64,000 bases of DNA from Micromonospora coriariae (GTDB lineage: Bacteria; Actinomycetota; Actinomycetes; Mycobacteriales; Micromonosporaceae). Position numbers and translations under genes: made by a program. This document shows, piece by piece, positions 15,624 through 24,918 of this stretch (the first letter of the stretch is position 1; each line of letters begins with the position of its first letter). The DNA is taken from positions 5,580,001-5,644,000 of the forward strand of contig NZ_LT607412.1 in NCBI RefSeq assembly GCF_900091455.1, written 5' to 3'. Below the pieces are notes generated by a model that saw only the letters and a program-made list of their open reading frames with translations, was not told the origin of the DNA and did not search any database.

Positions 15624-15755
15624 TGCATCTACGGCACGGGCGTGGCTGCGGCCTGGTGAACTGGCGCTGGTGGCGAGATGCTTCGGCGGGGGATGATCGG
15701 GGTTCGTCTCGACGGAGAGCCGAACCACGGGATGGGGCGGGGAGGTGGGGCGGCC

Positions 15756-16712
15756 ATGACCCCGACGCAGCTGCGCGCGTACGTCGCCGTGGTTCGGCTG
15801 GGATCCGTCAAGCAGGCCGCCGCTGAGCTTGAGGTGTCCGAGTCGGCCGTGTCACTCCACGTCGCGCAGTTGCGCAAGGAGTTCGGGGACAAGCTGTTCA
15901 GCAAGACGGCAGCGGGGCTCGCGTTCACTCCGGGCGGGCTCCGGCTGGCCAGTCGCGCGGCGGAGCTGTTGGGTCTGCAGGATCGGACGATGCTGGAGGT
16001 GAGCGCCGCGAAACGCGGCCGGCGGTTGCTGCGGGTGGCCGCGTCCAGCCTGTTCGCCGAGTTCGCCGCGCCGGGGCTGATCGAGCTGTTCGCGAAGCGG
16101 GCCGCCGACCTCGATGTCGAGCTGAGCGTGCGCAACCCGGGCTCGTTCGAGTCGCTGCTGCTGACCCGGGCCGCGGACATCGCGGTCGGGCCGCAGCCTC
16201 CGGTCGTCGACGGGGCGATCGCGTGCCGGCCGATGATGAACTACCGGCTCGTGGTCGTGGTCGGCCCGGATCACCCGCTGGCCGGTGTGTCGGCGTCCCC
16301 GGGGCAGCTGCGGGAGCAGACCTGGCTGCTCGGCCCGTCGGCGGCCACCGACCTGGGCGCGGTACCCGCGATGCTGCGCCGGCTCGCCGTGCCCGACGAC
16401 CGGCAGCAGATCTTCCAGAGCCACGCGGCTGCGCTGGGGGAGGCCAAGCGGGGCAGGGGCGTCTCACCGGCGCTGTCGTTCACCGTCGCACCCGACGTGC
16501 GCGAAGGCCAGCTCCAGCACGTGGTGGGGCCGCACGCCACCGTCGAGGCGGTGTGGCACTCCCAGGTGCTCGCCAGTCCCGGCCCCTTGTCGGCGGCCGC
16601 CGAGTTGTCGCGGTTCTCGTCGACGCCTCGGGCGATTCAGGCGATGATGCGCGGCGCGGGCGTCAGCATCGGTCACTTCAAGCCGTCGGTGCACGTGACG
16701 CTCTGGAGCTGA
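15756..16712 (+). CDS. LysR-family regulator of the CO dehydrogenase locus
   Basis: A 318-residue protein. The N-terminal winged helix (TPTQLRAYVAVVRLGSVKQAAAELEVSESAVSLHVAQLRKEFG) is followed by a periplasmic-binding-like effector domain (LRVAASSLFAEFAAPGLIELFAKR, then RLVVVVGPDHPLAG). It converges on coxE, overlapping its 3' end by 40 bp. LysR regulators commonly adjoin aerobic CO dehydrogenase genes in actinobacteria, so control of cox is likely. The ATG at 15756 is taken because the helix-turn-helix starts immediately. A possible target is the 40-bp palindrome at 24848. Confidence 0.9.
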   Translation: MTPTQLRAYVAVVRLGSVKQAAAELEVSESAVSLHVAQLRKEFGDKLFSKTAAGLAFTPGGLRLASRAAELLGLQDRTMLEVSAAKRGRRLLRVAASSLFAEFAAPGLIELFAKRAADLDVELSVRNPGSFESLLLTRAADIAVGPQPPVVDGAIACRPMMNYRLVVVVGPDHPLAGVSASPGQLREQTWLLGPSAATDLGAVPAMLRRLAVPDDRQQIFQSHAAALGEAKRGRGVSPALSFTVAPDVREGQLQHVVGPHATVEAVWHSQVLASPGPLSAAAELSRFSSTPRAIQAMMRGAGVSIGHFKPSVHVTLWS

Positions 16713-17875
16713 CGGGCGGCGAGCAGCAGGTCCCCGAACGTGCCGGCCGGCAGCAGCCGGTCGCAGTAGGGGAGCGCGGCGGCCATGCCGCCGGCCCGGG
16801 GAGCGAAGCCGGGGGCGCCGGCGCGCGGATTCAACCAGACGATCCGGTACGCGCGGCGACGCAGTCGGGCCATCACGGCGGCGAGTTCGTCGGGCGGGTC
16901 GCTGTCCCAGCCATCCGAACCGATCACCAGCACGGCTCCGCGCACGGCGTCCGCGTGCCGGGAGCTGAGCAGAGTGCGCAGGTTCGTGGCGATCCGGGTG
17001 CCGCCGTACCGGTCGGTCACGGCCGCGCTGGCCTGCGCGACCGCCTCGGCGGCCGAGGTGTGTCGCAGCACAACCGTGAGCCGGGTCAGCGTCGTCGCGA
17101 ACGCGAACGCCTCGGCCTCGGCGACGACCGCGAATGCCCGCATCAGGTGCAGGTACGCGGTGGCCTGCGCCCGCATCGACTCACTGACGTCGCAGAGCAG
17201 CACGACCCGACGTGGTCGCCGTACCGGCCGCTCGTGGACGACCTCGACGGGTTCCCAACCGGTGCCGCGGGCCCGGGTGATCGTGGGCCGCAGCGCGATC
17301 CGCCGTCCGGTCGGACTGACGGCGTGCCGCCTGGCGCGACGGGTCGGCCAGCCGGCGACGGCCGCGCGTAGGGCGTCGCCGAGCAGCGTGAGCTGTGCGG
17401 CGTCGAGCTCGTCGAACGGCCTGTCGGCGAGCCCGGCGAGGGCGCTGGGGCGCCGCTCGGGCAGCCGCAGCGCGGTGTCGGACTCCGGCGCCTGGGCGAC
17501 GGCCGGCGGCAGCGTCGCCCACGGCAGTCCGCCGCCCGGACCCTCGTCGGCCGTGCCGGTGGGCACCGGCACGTGTACGTCGTCGCGGTCGCCCGCCGGG
17601 GTCGCGGATCGGTTCGGCGGTGGCAGCGGTGGCGCGTCCGCGAAGACGGCTGCGAAGACACGGTCGAAAGCGCTGAGGTCGGCGTGCCGCCGGACCAGGC
17701 TGATCCGGGCGGTCCAGTAGAGCGTGGACATCGAGTCGGGTGGGCTGGCGTCGAGCGCCCGGACGAAGTCGTCGATGTCGGTGAGCCCGGCGGGAACGCC
17801 GGCGTGCCGCAGCCGGCCGGCGAACGCCACCGCGAACGCGGCCCGGTCGATTCCGCGCAGCAGGGCCGCACTCAC
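16673..17875 (-). CDS. coxE: CoxE-like vWA protein of CO dehydrogenase maturation
   Basis: A 400-residue protein. The N-terminal half is helical and Pro/Ala-rich; the C-terminal half is a von Willebrand A domain with MIDAS DVSESM (VVLLCDVSESMRAQ), a Thr in YGGTRIATNLR and an Asp in IGSDGWDS. CoxE works with the AAA ATPase CoxD, in a MoxR/vWA-type partnership, to insert Cu and sulfur into the CO dehydrogenase Mo-Cu centre. It is the last gene of the leftward cox operon and overlaps coxG by 4 bp. Confidence 0.9.
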   Translation of the reverse strand: MSAALLRGIDRAAFAVAFAGRLRHAGVPAGLTDIDDFVRALDASPPDSMSTLYWTARISLVRRHADLSAFDRVFAAVFADAPPLPPPNRSATPAGDRDDVHVPVPTGTADEGPGGGLPWATLPPAVAQAPESDTALRLPERRPSALAGLADRPFDELDAAQLTLLGDALRAAVAGWPTRRARRHAVSPTGRRIALRPTITRARGTGWEPVEVVHERPVRRPRRVVLLCDVSESMRAQATAYLHLMRAFAVVAEAEAFAFATTLTRLTVVLRHTSAAEAVAQASAAVTDRYGGTRIATNLRTLLSSRHADAVRGAVLVIGSDGWDSDPPDELAAVMARLRRRAYRIVWLNPRAGAPGFAPRAGGMAAALPYCDRLLPAGTFGDLLLAARQLQSVTCTDGLK

Positions 17876-18672
17876 CGGCGCGCGATCAGCCAGGCGATCA
17901 CCACGCCGGCCGCGACGAGGCCGACGATCACCGGTACGAGTCGCTTGGTGATCGAGCCACCGGCGATGCTGAGCAGGTCGAGCGCTTCCGGCTCGGCGGC
18001 CGACGTCGCAGGCGGGGCGGCGGCCGACGGGTCCACCGGCGACGGCTCCACCGGCGACGGCTCCACCGGCGACGGCTCGACGGCGGCGGTGACCGGCGTG
18101 CTCGCGACCGCCGGGGCGGACGCGGCCGAAAGGGGGCCGGGTTCGGGCTGCGACGCGGGGGTGACGGGGTCGGACGCTCGCCGGGGGGCCGGCACGGTCG
18201 CAGGGCCGTCGGCGGCCGTCGGCGCCTGCTCGGCCGCCAGCTTGGCCTCGAGGTTGGAGACGAACTGGGTCAGCAGCCTGCCCGACACCTCCTTGATCAT
18301 GCCGCTGCCGAACTGGGCCAGCTTCCCCGAGATCTTCAGGTCGGTGTCCACGCTGACCAGTGTCCGGTCGCCGTCCGGCCGGAGGTGGGCGGTGACCAGC
18401 GCCGAGGCGTTCCCCGTCGACCGCGCGTCGCGGCCCTTCGCGTCGATCACCCCGTGGTACGCCGCGTCGTCCTTCTCGACGAACCGCGCCGTACCCGCGA
18501 ACTCCGAGATGACCGGCCCGACCTTGACCCGCACCCTGCCGCGGTAGACGTCACCGTCGACGCCTGTCAGTTGGGCGCCCGGCAGGCACGGCGCGATCCC
18601 TTCGAGGTCGGTGAGCACGGCCCAGGCCCGCTCGATCGGAACGGCGACCGCGAACTCATTGGTGATCTTCAT
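17872..18672 (-). CDS. coxG: CoxG, SRPBCC-family CO dehydrogenase accessory protein
   Basis: A 266-residue protein. Residues 1-150 are a SRPBCC/CoxG fold starting MKITNEFAVAVPIERAWAVLTDLEGIAPCLPGAQL, the usual CoxG signature. A Pro/Ala/Ser/Glu-rich linker with 5-residue tandem repeats follows, then a single C-terminal membrane helix (VPVIVGLVAAGVVIAWLIARR). In Afipia carboxidovorans CoxG helps anchor CO dehydrogenase to the membrane; the C-terminal anchor here fits that role. The start is the ATG 4 bp inside the end of coxD. Confidence 0.92.
   Translation of the reverse strand: MKITNEFAVAVPIERAWAVLTDLEGIAPCLPGAQLTGVDGDVYRGRVRVKVGPVISEFAGTARFVEKDDAAYHGVIDAKGRDARSTGNASALVTAHLRPDGDRTLVSVDTDLKISGKLAQFGSGMIKEVSGRLLTQFVSNLEAKLAAEQAPTAADGPATVPAPRRASDPVTPASQPEPGPLSAASAPAVASTPVTAAVEPSPVEPSPVEPSPVDPSAAAPPATSAAEPEALDLLSIAGGSITKRLVPVIVGLVAAGVVIAWLIARR
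18026..18085. repeat. Four 15-bp tandem repeats inside coxG
   Basis: Four 15-bp copies related to GACGGCTCCACCGGC encode the repeated linker (PSPVE-like). The two middle copies are identical and the outer ones diverged. It probably varies in copy number. Confidence 0.75.
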
Positions 18673-19538
18673 ACCTGACTCTCCTGGTGGGTGCCGAGCG
18701 CGGCGGCGACGACGGCGCGGTCGTCGGCGGTCTTGGCGATGGCGCCGATGGTCCGGGAAACCTCGGCGGTGGCCAGGTCGGCGGCGCCCAGCACGGACAG
18801 CGCGGACACCCAGTCGATGGTCTCCGCCATCCCCGGCGCCTTCTCCAACTCCAGGCCCCGCACGCTTCCGATGAACTGCACAGCCGTACGGATCAGCGGT
18901 TCGGTCGCGCCCGGTACGGCCCGGCGGACGATCTCCACGGCCCGGTCCGGTTCGGGGAAGTCGATCCAGTGGTACAGGCAGCGTCGACGCAGCGCGTCGT
19001 GCAGTTCCCGGCTGCGGTTGGAGGTGAGCACCACGACGGGCGGCGTACGAGCGGTGAACGTACCTAGTTCGGGGATCGTCACCCCGGCCTCGCCGAGGAA
19101 CTCGAACAACAGCGCCTCGAACTCGTCGTCGGCGCGGTCGATCTCGTCGATCAGCAGGACCGGCGGGACCGGTCCCTGATGGCGTACGGCCCGCAGGATC
19201 GGCCGTTCCTGGAGGAACTCGGCGCTGAACAGGTCCGCGTCGGTGAGCCGGGCGTGCTGCGTCTCGGCGAGTCGGATCGCCAGCAGTTGCCGCTGGTAGT
19301 TCCACTCGTACAGCGCCTCGCCGGCGGTCAGCCCCTCGTAGCACTGCAGCCGGATCAGCGGTGTCTCCAGCGCCCGGGCCAGCGCCTTCGCGGCGGCGGT
19401 CTTGCCGACACCGGGTTCGCCCTCCAGCAGCAGCGGCCGGCCGAGCCGCAACGCCAGGAACAGGGCCATCGCCATGCCGTCGTCGACCAGGTAGTCGACG
19501 GCGTCGAGGCGGTGCCGGACGGTCAGCGCGTCCTTCAC
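18669..19538 (-). CDS. coxD: CoxD, MoxR-type AAA ATPase
   Basis: A 289-residue AAA+ ATPase: Walker A GEPGVGKTAAAKA, Walker B VLLIDEIDRAD, sensor TSNRSRELHDALRRRC with an arginine-finger region. The family member CoxD unfolds or remodels CO dehydrogenase so that the [CuSMoO2] cluster can be completed, together with CoxE. The GTG at 19538 is chosen: GGGAGA lies just upstream and it overlaps the MocA stop (GTGA). Longer frames upstream are shadows of MocA. Confidence 0.92.
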   Translation of the reverse strand: MKDALTVRHRLDAVDYLVDDGMAMALFLALRLGRPLLLEGEPGVGKTAAAKALARALETPLIRLQCYEGLTAGEALYEWNYQRQLLAIRLAETQHARLTDADLFSAEFLQERPILRAVRHQGPVPPVLLIDEIDRADDEFEALLFEFLGEAGVTIPELGTFTARTPPVVVLTSNRSRELHDALRRRCLYHWIDFPEPDRAVEIVRRAVPGATEPLIRTAVQFIGSVRGLELEKAPGMAETIDWVSALSVLGAADLATAEVSRTIGAIAKTADDRAVVAAALGTHQESQV

Positions 19539-20110
19539 GGCTCTCCCGCCAGCAGCCGCTCGTAGTCCGCGCGGGTGTCCACGTCGATCGGCACCGGCCC
19601 GTCGACGGGCACCTCGGTCACCTGGTGGCGGCCCGAGTGCAGCAGCCTCCACACGGCCCGGTCGCCGTGCAGGTCGGACAGCTCGGGAAGGACCTCGCGG
19701 CCGAAGCGGAACGGATGCCCCAACCCGTCGGCGTAGCGGCACACCGCCAGCGGGGTGGACGCCGCGGCGACCCGACGGACGTCGGCGGCGCGTACCCCGG
19801 GCTGGTCGCCGAGCAGGAGCACGAGCGCGTCGGCGCGCGGGTCCACCGACCGGGCGGCCGTGCCGACCGACGACCCGCAGCCGCTGCTGAACGCCGAGTT
19901 CTCGACGACCTGGCACCCGGTGAGGTCCACCCGGTCGCGGATCTCGCTCGCCGCGCCGCCGAGGGTCACGAGCAGTTGGTCGAAGCCGCACGAGCGGGCC
20001 AGGTCAAGGGTCGCGTCGAGCAGCGTCCGCCCCCGGTACGGGAGCAACTGCTTCGCCTCGCCGAGACGGACCGACGCCCCCGCGGCGAGCACCAGGCCGG
20101 TCGTGAACAC
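19535..20110 (-). CDS. mocA: MocA-like molybdenum cofactor nucleotidyltransferase
   Basis: A 191-residue NTP-transferase: N-terminal LVLAAGASVRLGEAKQLLPYRGRTLLD (nucleotide-binding loop), LLLGDQPGV with the metal-binding Asp, and GHPFRFGREVLPEL. This matches MocA/CoxI-type cytidylyltransferases, which make the molybdopterin cytosine dinucleotide form of the cofactor used by CO dehydrogenase. It sits between XdhC and CoxD in the operon. Confidence 0.9.
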   Translation of the reverse strand: MFTTGLVLAAGASVRLGEAKQLLPYRGRTLLDATLDLARSCGFDQLLVTLGGAASEIRDRVDLTGCQVVENSAFSSGCGSSVGTAARSVDPRADALVLLLGDQPGVRAADVRRVAAASTPLAVCRYADGLGHPFRFGREVLPELSDLHGDRAVWRLLHSGRHQVTEVPVDGPVPIDVDTRADYERLLAGEP

Positions 20111-20113
20111 GGG

Positions 20114-20980
20114 CTACGCCGCCGTGAAACGCGCGAGGCAGCCGGCGCAGCAGAACCAGAGGTCCTGCCCGTCGACCCGCGCGTACGGCGTTTCCGGCCC
20201 GACCAGCACGGTCATCCCGCACACCGGGTCGACGGCCTGCTGTGGCCTCGCCGCCGACGCGCCCGACGACGGGCTCAGCCCCTCCGCCCGGATCGCCCGG
20301 ACGACCTCGGACATGATGGACAGCGCGATCTCCGGCGGCGTACGCGCGCCGATGTCCAGCCCGGCCGGCGAGTGGACGCGGGCCCGCTCGGCGTCGGTCA
20401 ACCCCAGCTCGCCGAGCACGACCTCGCCGCGTGTGTGACTGGCGACCAGCGCGACGAACCCCACGCCGGCGTCCAGCGCGGCCCGGATGGCGTCCTGCTC
20501 GCCCCTGCCGAGCCCGGCCACCACGACGGCGGTGCAGCCGGCGTGGTCGTCGGACGTGACGACGTCGAAGTCCAGGAACGCTGCCAACGTCGCCACCGCG
20601 GCGGCGATCGGCGTGTCACCGACCACCCGCAGGGTTGGCGCCGGCAGCATCGGCCGAAGGAAGATCTCGACCGCGCCACCGGAGTGGCACGGGTTCACCA
20701 CCACCCGCGCCCCCGGCGCCTCGGGGAACGGGGCCGCACCGTCCGGCAGCACCCGCAGCAGCAGCGCGTCACCGTCGCGCAGGGCGTCGAGCGCGGCGGC
20801 CCGCACCGAACTCTCGGCGCACACCCCGCCCACGAAGCCTTCGATCGAGCCGTCCGCTCGGATCACCGCCGCGTCGCCCGGCCGGGCCGACGTCGGCTCC
20901 TGGGCGCGGACCACTGTGGCGTGCACGAACGGCTCGCGCGAGGTGGTCAGCTCCCGGGCGCGGTCCGCGATAGTGGTCAT
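20114..20980 (-). CDS. XdhC/CoxI-type maturation factor fused to a YHS-like metal domain
   Basis: A 288-residue protein. The XdhC part shows SIEGFVGGVCAESSVR, VVVNPCHSGGAVEIFLRP and AGLDIGARTPPEIALSIMSEVV, motifs of the family that carries and sulfurates molybdenum cofactor for xanthine or CO dehydrogenase. The last 45 residues (VDPVCGMTVL...LWFCCAGCLARF) form a YHS/TRASH-like zinc or copper-binding module. A fused metal domain is plausible in a system that needs copper. It is one of two XdhC-family proteins in this locus. Confidence 0.88.
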   Translation of the reverse strand: MTTIADRARELTTSREPFVHATVVRAQEPTSARPGDAAVIRADGSIEGFVGGVCAESSVRAAALDALRDGDALLLRVLPDGAAPFPEAPGARVVVNPCHSGGAVEIFLRPMLPAPTLRVVGDTPIAAAVATLAAFLDFDVVTSDDHAGCTAVVVAGLGRGEQDAIRAALDAGVGFVALVASHTRGEVVLGELGLTDAERARVHSPAGLDIGARTPPEIALSIMSEVVRAIRAEGLSPSSGASAARPQQAVDPVCGMTVLVGPETPYARVDGQDLWFCCAGCLARFTAA

Positions 20981-20989
20981 CTCGGCCCC

Positions 20990-23376
20990 TCAGACCGGCG
21001 GCCGGGCCTGGCCGCGCATCGCGTCCCAGACCCGCGACGGCGTCAGCGGCATGTCGGCGTGCCGTACGCCGAAGGGCTTGAGGGCGTCCACGACCGCGTT
21101 GACGATCGCCGGGGGCGAACCGACAGTCGCCGACTCGCCGACGCCCTTCGCACCGATCGGGTGGTGCGGCGACGGGGTGACGGTGAATCCGGTCTCCCAG
21201 TCGGGCACCTCCAGTGACGTCGGGATCAGGTAGTCCATCAGCGACGCGCCGAGGCAGTTGCCGTCCTCGTCGAACGCGATCATCTCCATCAGCGCCATGC
21301 CGACCCCGTCGGTCAGCCCGCCGTGCACCTGCCCCTCGATGATCATCGGGTTGATCCGGGTGCCGCAGTCGTCGACAGCGATGAACCGCCGCACCTTCAC
21401 CTGCGCGGTGCCGGGATCGATGTCCACCACGCAGATGTACGCGCCGTGCGGGTACGTCAGGTTCGACGGGTTGTAGCAGATCTGCGCCTCGAGTCCGCCC
21501 TCGATGCCCTCGGGCAGGTCACCCGCGCCGTGCGCGCGCATGGCGATGTCCTGGATCGTGACGGACGTGCCCGGGTCGCCCTTGACGTGGAACGCGCCCT
21601 TCTCCCACTCCAGGTCCGCCACCGAGACCTCGAGCATGCCCGAGGCGATGATCCGGGCCTTGTCGCGGACCTTGCGCGCCACCAGGGCAGCCGCCGCGCC
21701 GGACACGGGTGTCGAGCGGCTGCCGTACGTGCCCAGGCCGAACGGGGTGTTGTCGGTGTCGCCGTGCAGCACCTCGATGTCGGACGGCGGGATCCCGATC
21801 TCCTCGGCGACGATCTGCGCGAACGTGGTCTCGTGCCCCTGGCCCTGCGACTGCACGCTCAGGCGTACCACGGCCTTGCCGGTCGGGTGGACGCGCAGCT
21901 CGCAGCCGTCGGCCATGCCCAGCCCGAGAATGTCCATGTTCTTGCGGGGGCCGGCGCCGACCGCCTCGGTGAAGAACGCGATGCCGATGCCCATCAGCTC
22001 GCCCCGGGCGCGCTTCTCCTCCTGCTCACGGCGCAACTCGGCGTAACCGGCCATGTCCATCGCCAGCCGCATCGTCGGCTCGTAGTTGCCCGAGTCGTAC
22101 ACCCAGCCGGTCTTCGTCGTGTACGGAAACTGCTCCGGCTGGATGAAGTTCTTCAGCCGCAGCTCGGCCGGGTCCATACCCAACTCGTCGGCGAGGCAGT
22201 CGACGATCCGCTCGACCAGGTAGACCGCCTCGGTGATCCGGAACGAGCAGGCGTACGCGACGCCGCCGGGCGCCTTGTTGGTGTAGACCGCCGTCATCCG
22301 GCAGTAGGCGGCCTCGATGTCGTAGCTGCCGGTGAAGACCCCGAAGAAGCCGGCCGGGTACTTCACCGGAGCGGCGGTGCCGTTGAACGCGCCGTGGTCG
22401 GCCAGCACGTTCGTACGGATGCCGAGGATCCGGCCGTCCCGGGTCGCCGCGATCTCACCGCGCATGATGTAGTCGCGGGCGAAGCCGGTGCTGATCAGGT
22501 TCTCCGACCGGTCCTCCATCCACTTCACCGGTTTGCCCGTGACGATCGAGGCCACGATCGCGCAGACGTACCCGGGATAGATCGGCACCTTGTTGCCGAA
22601 CCCGCCGCCGATGTCCGGCGAGATCACCTGGATCTTGTGCTCCGGGATGCCCGCCACGATGGCGTACAGCGTGCGGTGCGCGTGCGGCGCCTGGGTGGTG
22701 GACCAGAGTCGCAACTTGCCGTCGACCGCGTCGAAGTCGGCGACCGCCCCACACGTCTCCATCGGCGCCGGATGCACCCGTGGGTAGACGAGATCCTGGC
22801 TGACGACGACGTCCGCGCGGGCGAACACCGCCTCGGTGGCCGCCTCGTCGCCGGTCTCCCAGTCGAAACAGTGGTTGTTCGCCTTACCCTCGAGGTCGTC
22901 GCGGATCAGCGGGGCGTCCGGCTCCAACGCCCGGCGGGCGTCGATCACCGGGTCGAGGACGTCGTACTCGACGTCGATCAACTCCAACGCGTCGCGCGCC
23001 GCGTACCGGTCGTCGGCGACGACGAACGCGACCTCCTGGCCCTGGAAGCGCACCTTGTCGGTGGCGAGCACGGCCTGCACGTCGTTGGAGAGCGTCGGCA
23101 TCCAGGCCAGGCCCTGCTGCGCCAGCATCGCCCCGGTCACCACCGCCCTGACCCCGGGTGACGCCTCGGCGGCGCTCGTGTCGATGCTGACGATCCGGGC
23201 GTGCGCCACCGGAGCACGGAGGATGGCCAGGTGCAGCATGCCGGGCAGTTGAACGTCGTCGACGTACCGGCCGCGACCGCGGAGGAACCGGGGGTCCTCC
23301 TTGCGCAGCATCCGGCCGTACCCGACGGGTTTCTGGTCGTTGTCGTGGAAGGTGTCCACGCGCTCGTGCACGGTGG

Positions 23377-23380
<4 letters not shown>
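20990..23380 (-). CDS. coxL: Aerobic CO dehydrogenase large subunit, form I
   Basis: A 796-residue molybdenum hydroxylase catalytic subunit that oxidises CO to CO2 at a [CuSMoO2] site. The form I signature AYACSFR is present with the copper-ligand Cys at about residue 378. Other visible family motifs are GGGFGNKVPIYPGY (cofactor binding), SQGQGHETTFAQIVAEEIG and GAKGVGESATVGSPPAIVNAV with the active-site Glu. The ATG at 23380 overlaps coxS by 4 bp. The signature separates it from form II-like hydroxylases, so real CO-oxidising activity is likely. Confidence 0.97.
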
Positions 23381-23925
<545 letters not shown>

Positions 23926-23927
23926 GC

Positions 23928-24800
23928 TCAGCTCCTCGCCCGCTCGACGGCCCGGCGCAGGGTCCGTCTGGTCAGCTCAGCGGCCAGGTGCCGCTTGTAG
24001 TCGGCGCTGCCGCGCTGGTCGGTCGCCGGCTCGCAACTGGCGGCGGCGATCGCCCCGGCCTGCTCGTACAGGCTTTCGGAGGGCTCCCGCCCGCGCAGTG
24101 CCGCCGAAATCTCCGGGATGCCCGTCGTGTTCGGGCCGACCGCCGCTAGCCCCACCCGGGCGTCCACTATCGCGCCGCCGTCGAGCCACACCGCCGCGCC
24201 GGCCGACACCACGGCCCAGTCGCCGGCCCGGCGCTCGACCTTCTCGTACGCGCTGCCGCAGCCCGGCCGCACCGGCAGCCGCACCTCGACCAGCATCTCG
24301 TCGTCCCCGACTGCCGTCTCGTACGGCCCGACGTGGAACTCCTCCATGGACACGAACCGTTCCGCGCCCCCCGGACCGCGGATCACGCACCGCGCGTCCA
24401 GGGTCGTGCAGACCGCGGAGAGGTCCTCGGACGGGTCGGCCTGGCAGAGCGAGCCGCCCAGCGTGCCCCGGTTGCGCACCACCGGGTCCGCGATCACCCG
24501 CTCGGCGTCGGCGAAGATGGGGAACGCCGCGGCCAGCTGGGCGGACTCGAGCAGCTCCCGATGTCGGGTGAGCGCGCCGATGCGTACCTCGTCCGGGCCT
24601 GTCTCGATGTAGCCGAGCTCGGCGTGCAGATCGTTGATGTCGATGAGGTAGTCGAAGTTGGCCAGCCGGAGCTTCATCATCGGCAGCAGGCTGTGCCCTC
24701 CGGCGATCAGCCTCGCGGTGCCGCCCAGCCGCTCCAGCAGGCCGATGGCATGGTCCACACTGGTGGCTCGCTCGTACTCGAACGGTGCCGGCACCTGCAT
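23928..24800 (-). CDS. coxM: CO dehydrogenase medium subunit, FAD-binding
   Basis: A 290-residue flavoprotein subunit. FAD motifs GGHSLLPMMKLR (here preceded by ARLIAG) and TLGGSLCQADPSEDL are present; the C-terminal CO_deh_flav_C domain ends the protein. It transfers electrons from the iron-sulfur subunit to the quinone pool or another acceptor. First gene of the leftward cox operon; the start has GGAGG upstream. It is divergent from a second XdhC gene, with a perfect palindrome between them. Confidence 0.96.
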   Translation of the reverse strand: MQVPAPFEYERATSVDHAIGLLERLGGTARLIAGGHSLLPMMKLRLANFDYLIDINDLHAELGYIETGPDEVRIGALTRHRELLESAQLAAAFPIFADAERVIADPVVRNRGTLGGSLCQADPSEDLSAVCTTLDARCVIRGPGGAERFVSMEEFHVGPYETAVGDDEMLVEVRLPVRPGCGSAYEKVERRAGDWAVVSAGAAVWLDGGAIVDARVGLAAVGPNTTGIPEISAALRGREPSESLYEQAGAIAAASCEPATDQRGSADYKRHLAAELTRRTLRRAVERARS

Positions 24801-24847
24801 GTCGCACCTCCGTGGTTGCGGAAAATCTGATCCCGGCGCCGGCCGAA

Positions 24848-24887
24848 GTCAACGGCGACCTAAGCAACTGCTTAGGTCGCCGTTGAC
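24848..24887. promoter_or_regulatory. Perfect 40-bp palindrome in the coxM/xdhC divergent promoter
   Basis: Arms 24848-24865 and 24870-24887 are 18 bp with no mismatch and a 4-bp centre. Each outer end carries TTGAC reading outward, so the palindrome seems to supply the -35 element in both directions. On the coxM side CAGATT follows at 17 bp; on the other side GATCGT follows at 18 bp. A candidate operator for the cox LysR protein. Confidence 0.7.
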
Positions 24888-24918
24888 GGTGCCGCCGACG
24901 CTCGCGGATCGTGCGGCC

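Noticed and set aside
18026..18085. CRISPR-like repeats
   Set aside because: 15-bp units without spacers, in frame inside the coxG linker: a coding tandem repeat.
19361..21217. A 618-residue plus-strand frame over the cox operon
   Set aside because: It is antisense to CoxD, MocA, XdhC and CoxL, all with clear catalytic motifs; low-complexity translation.
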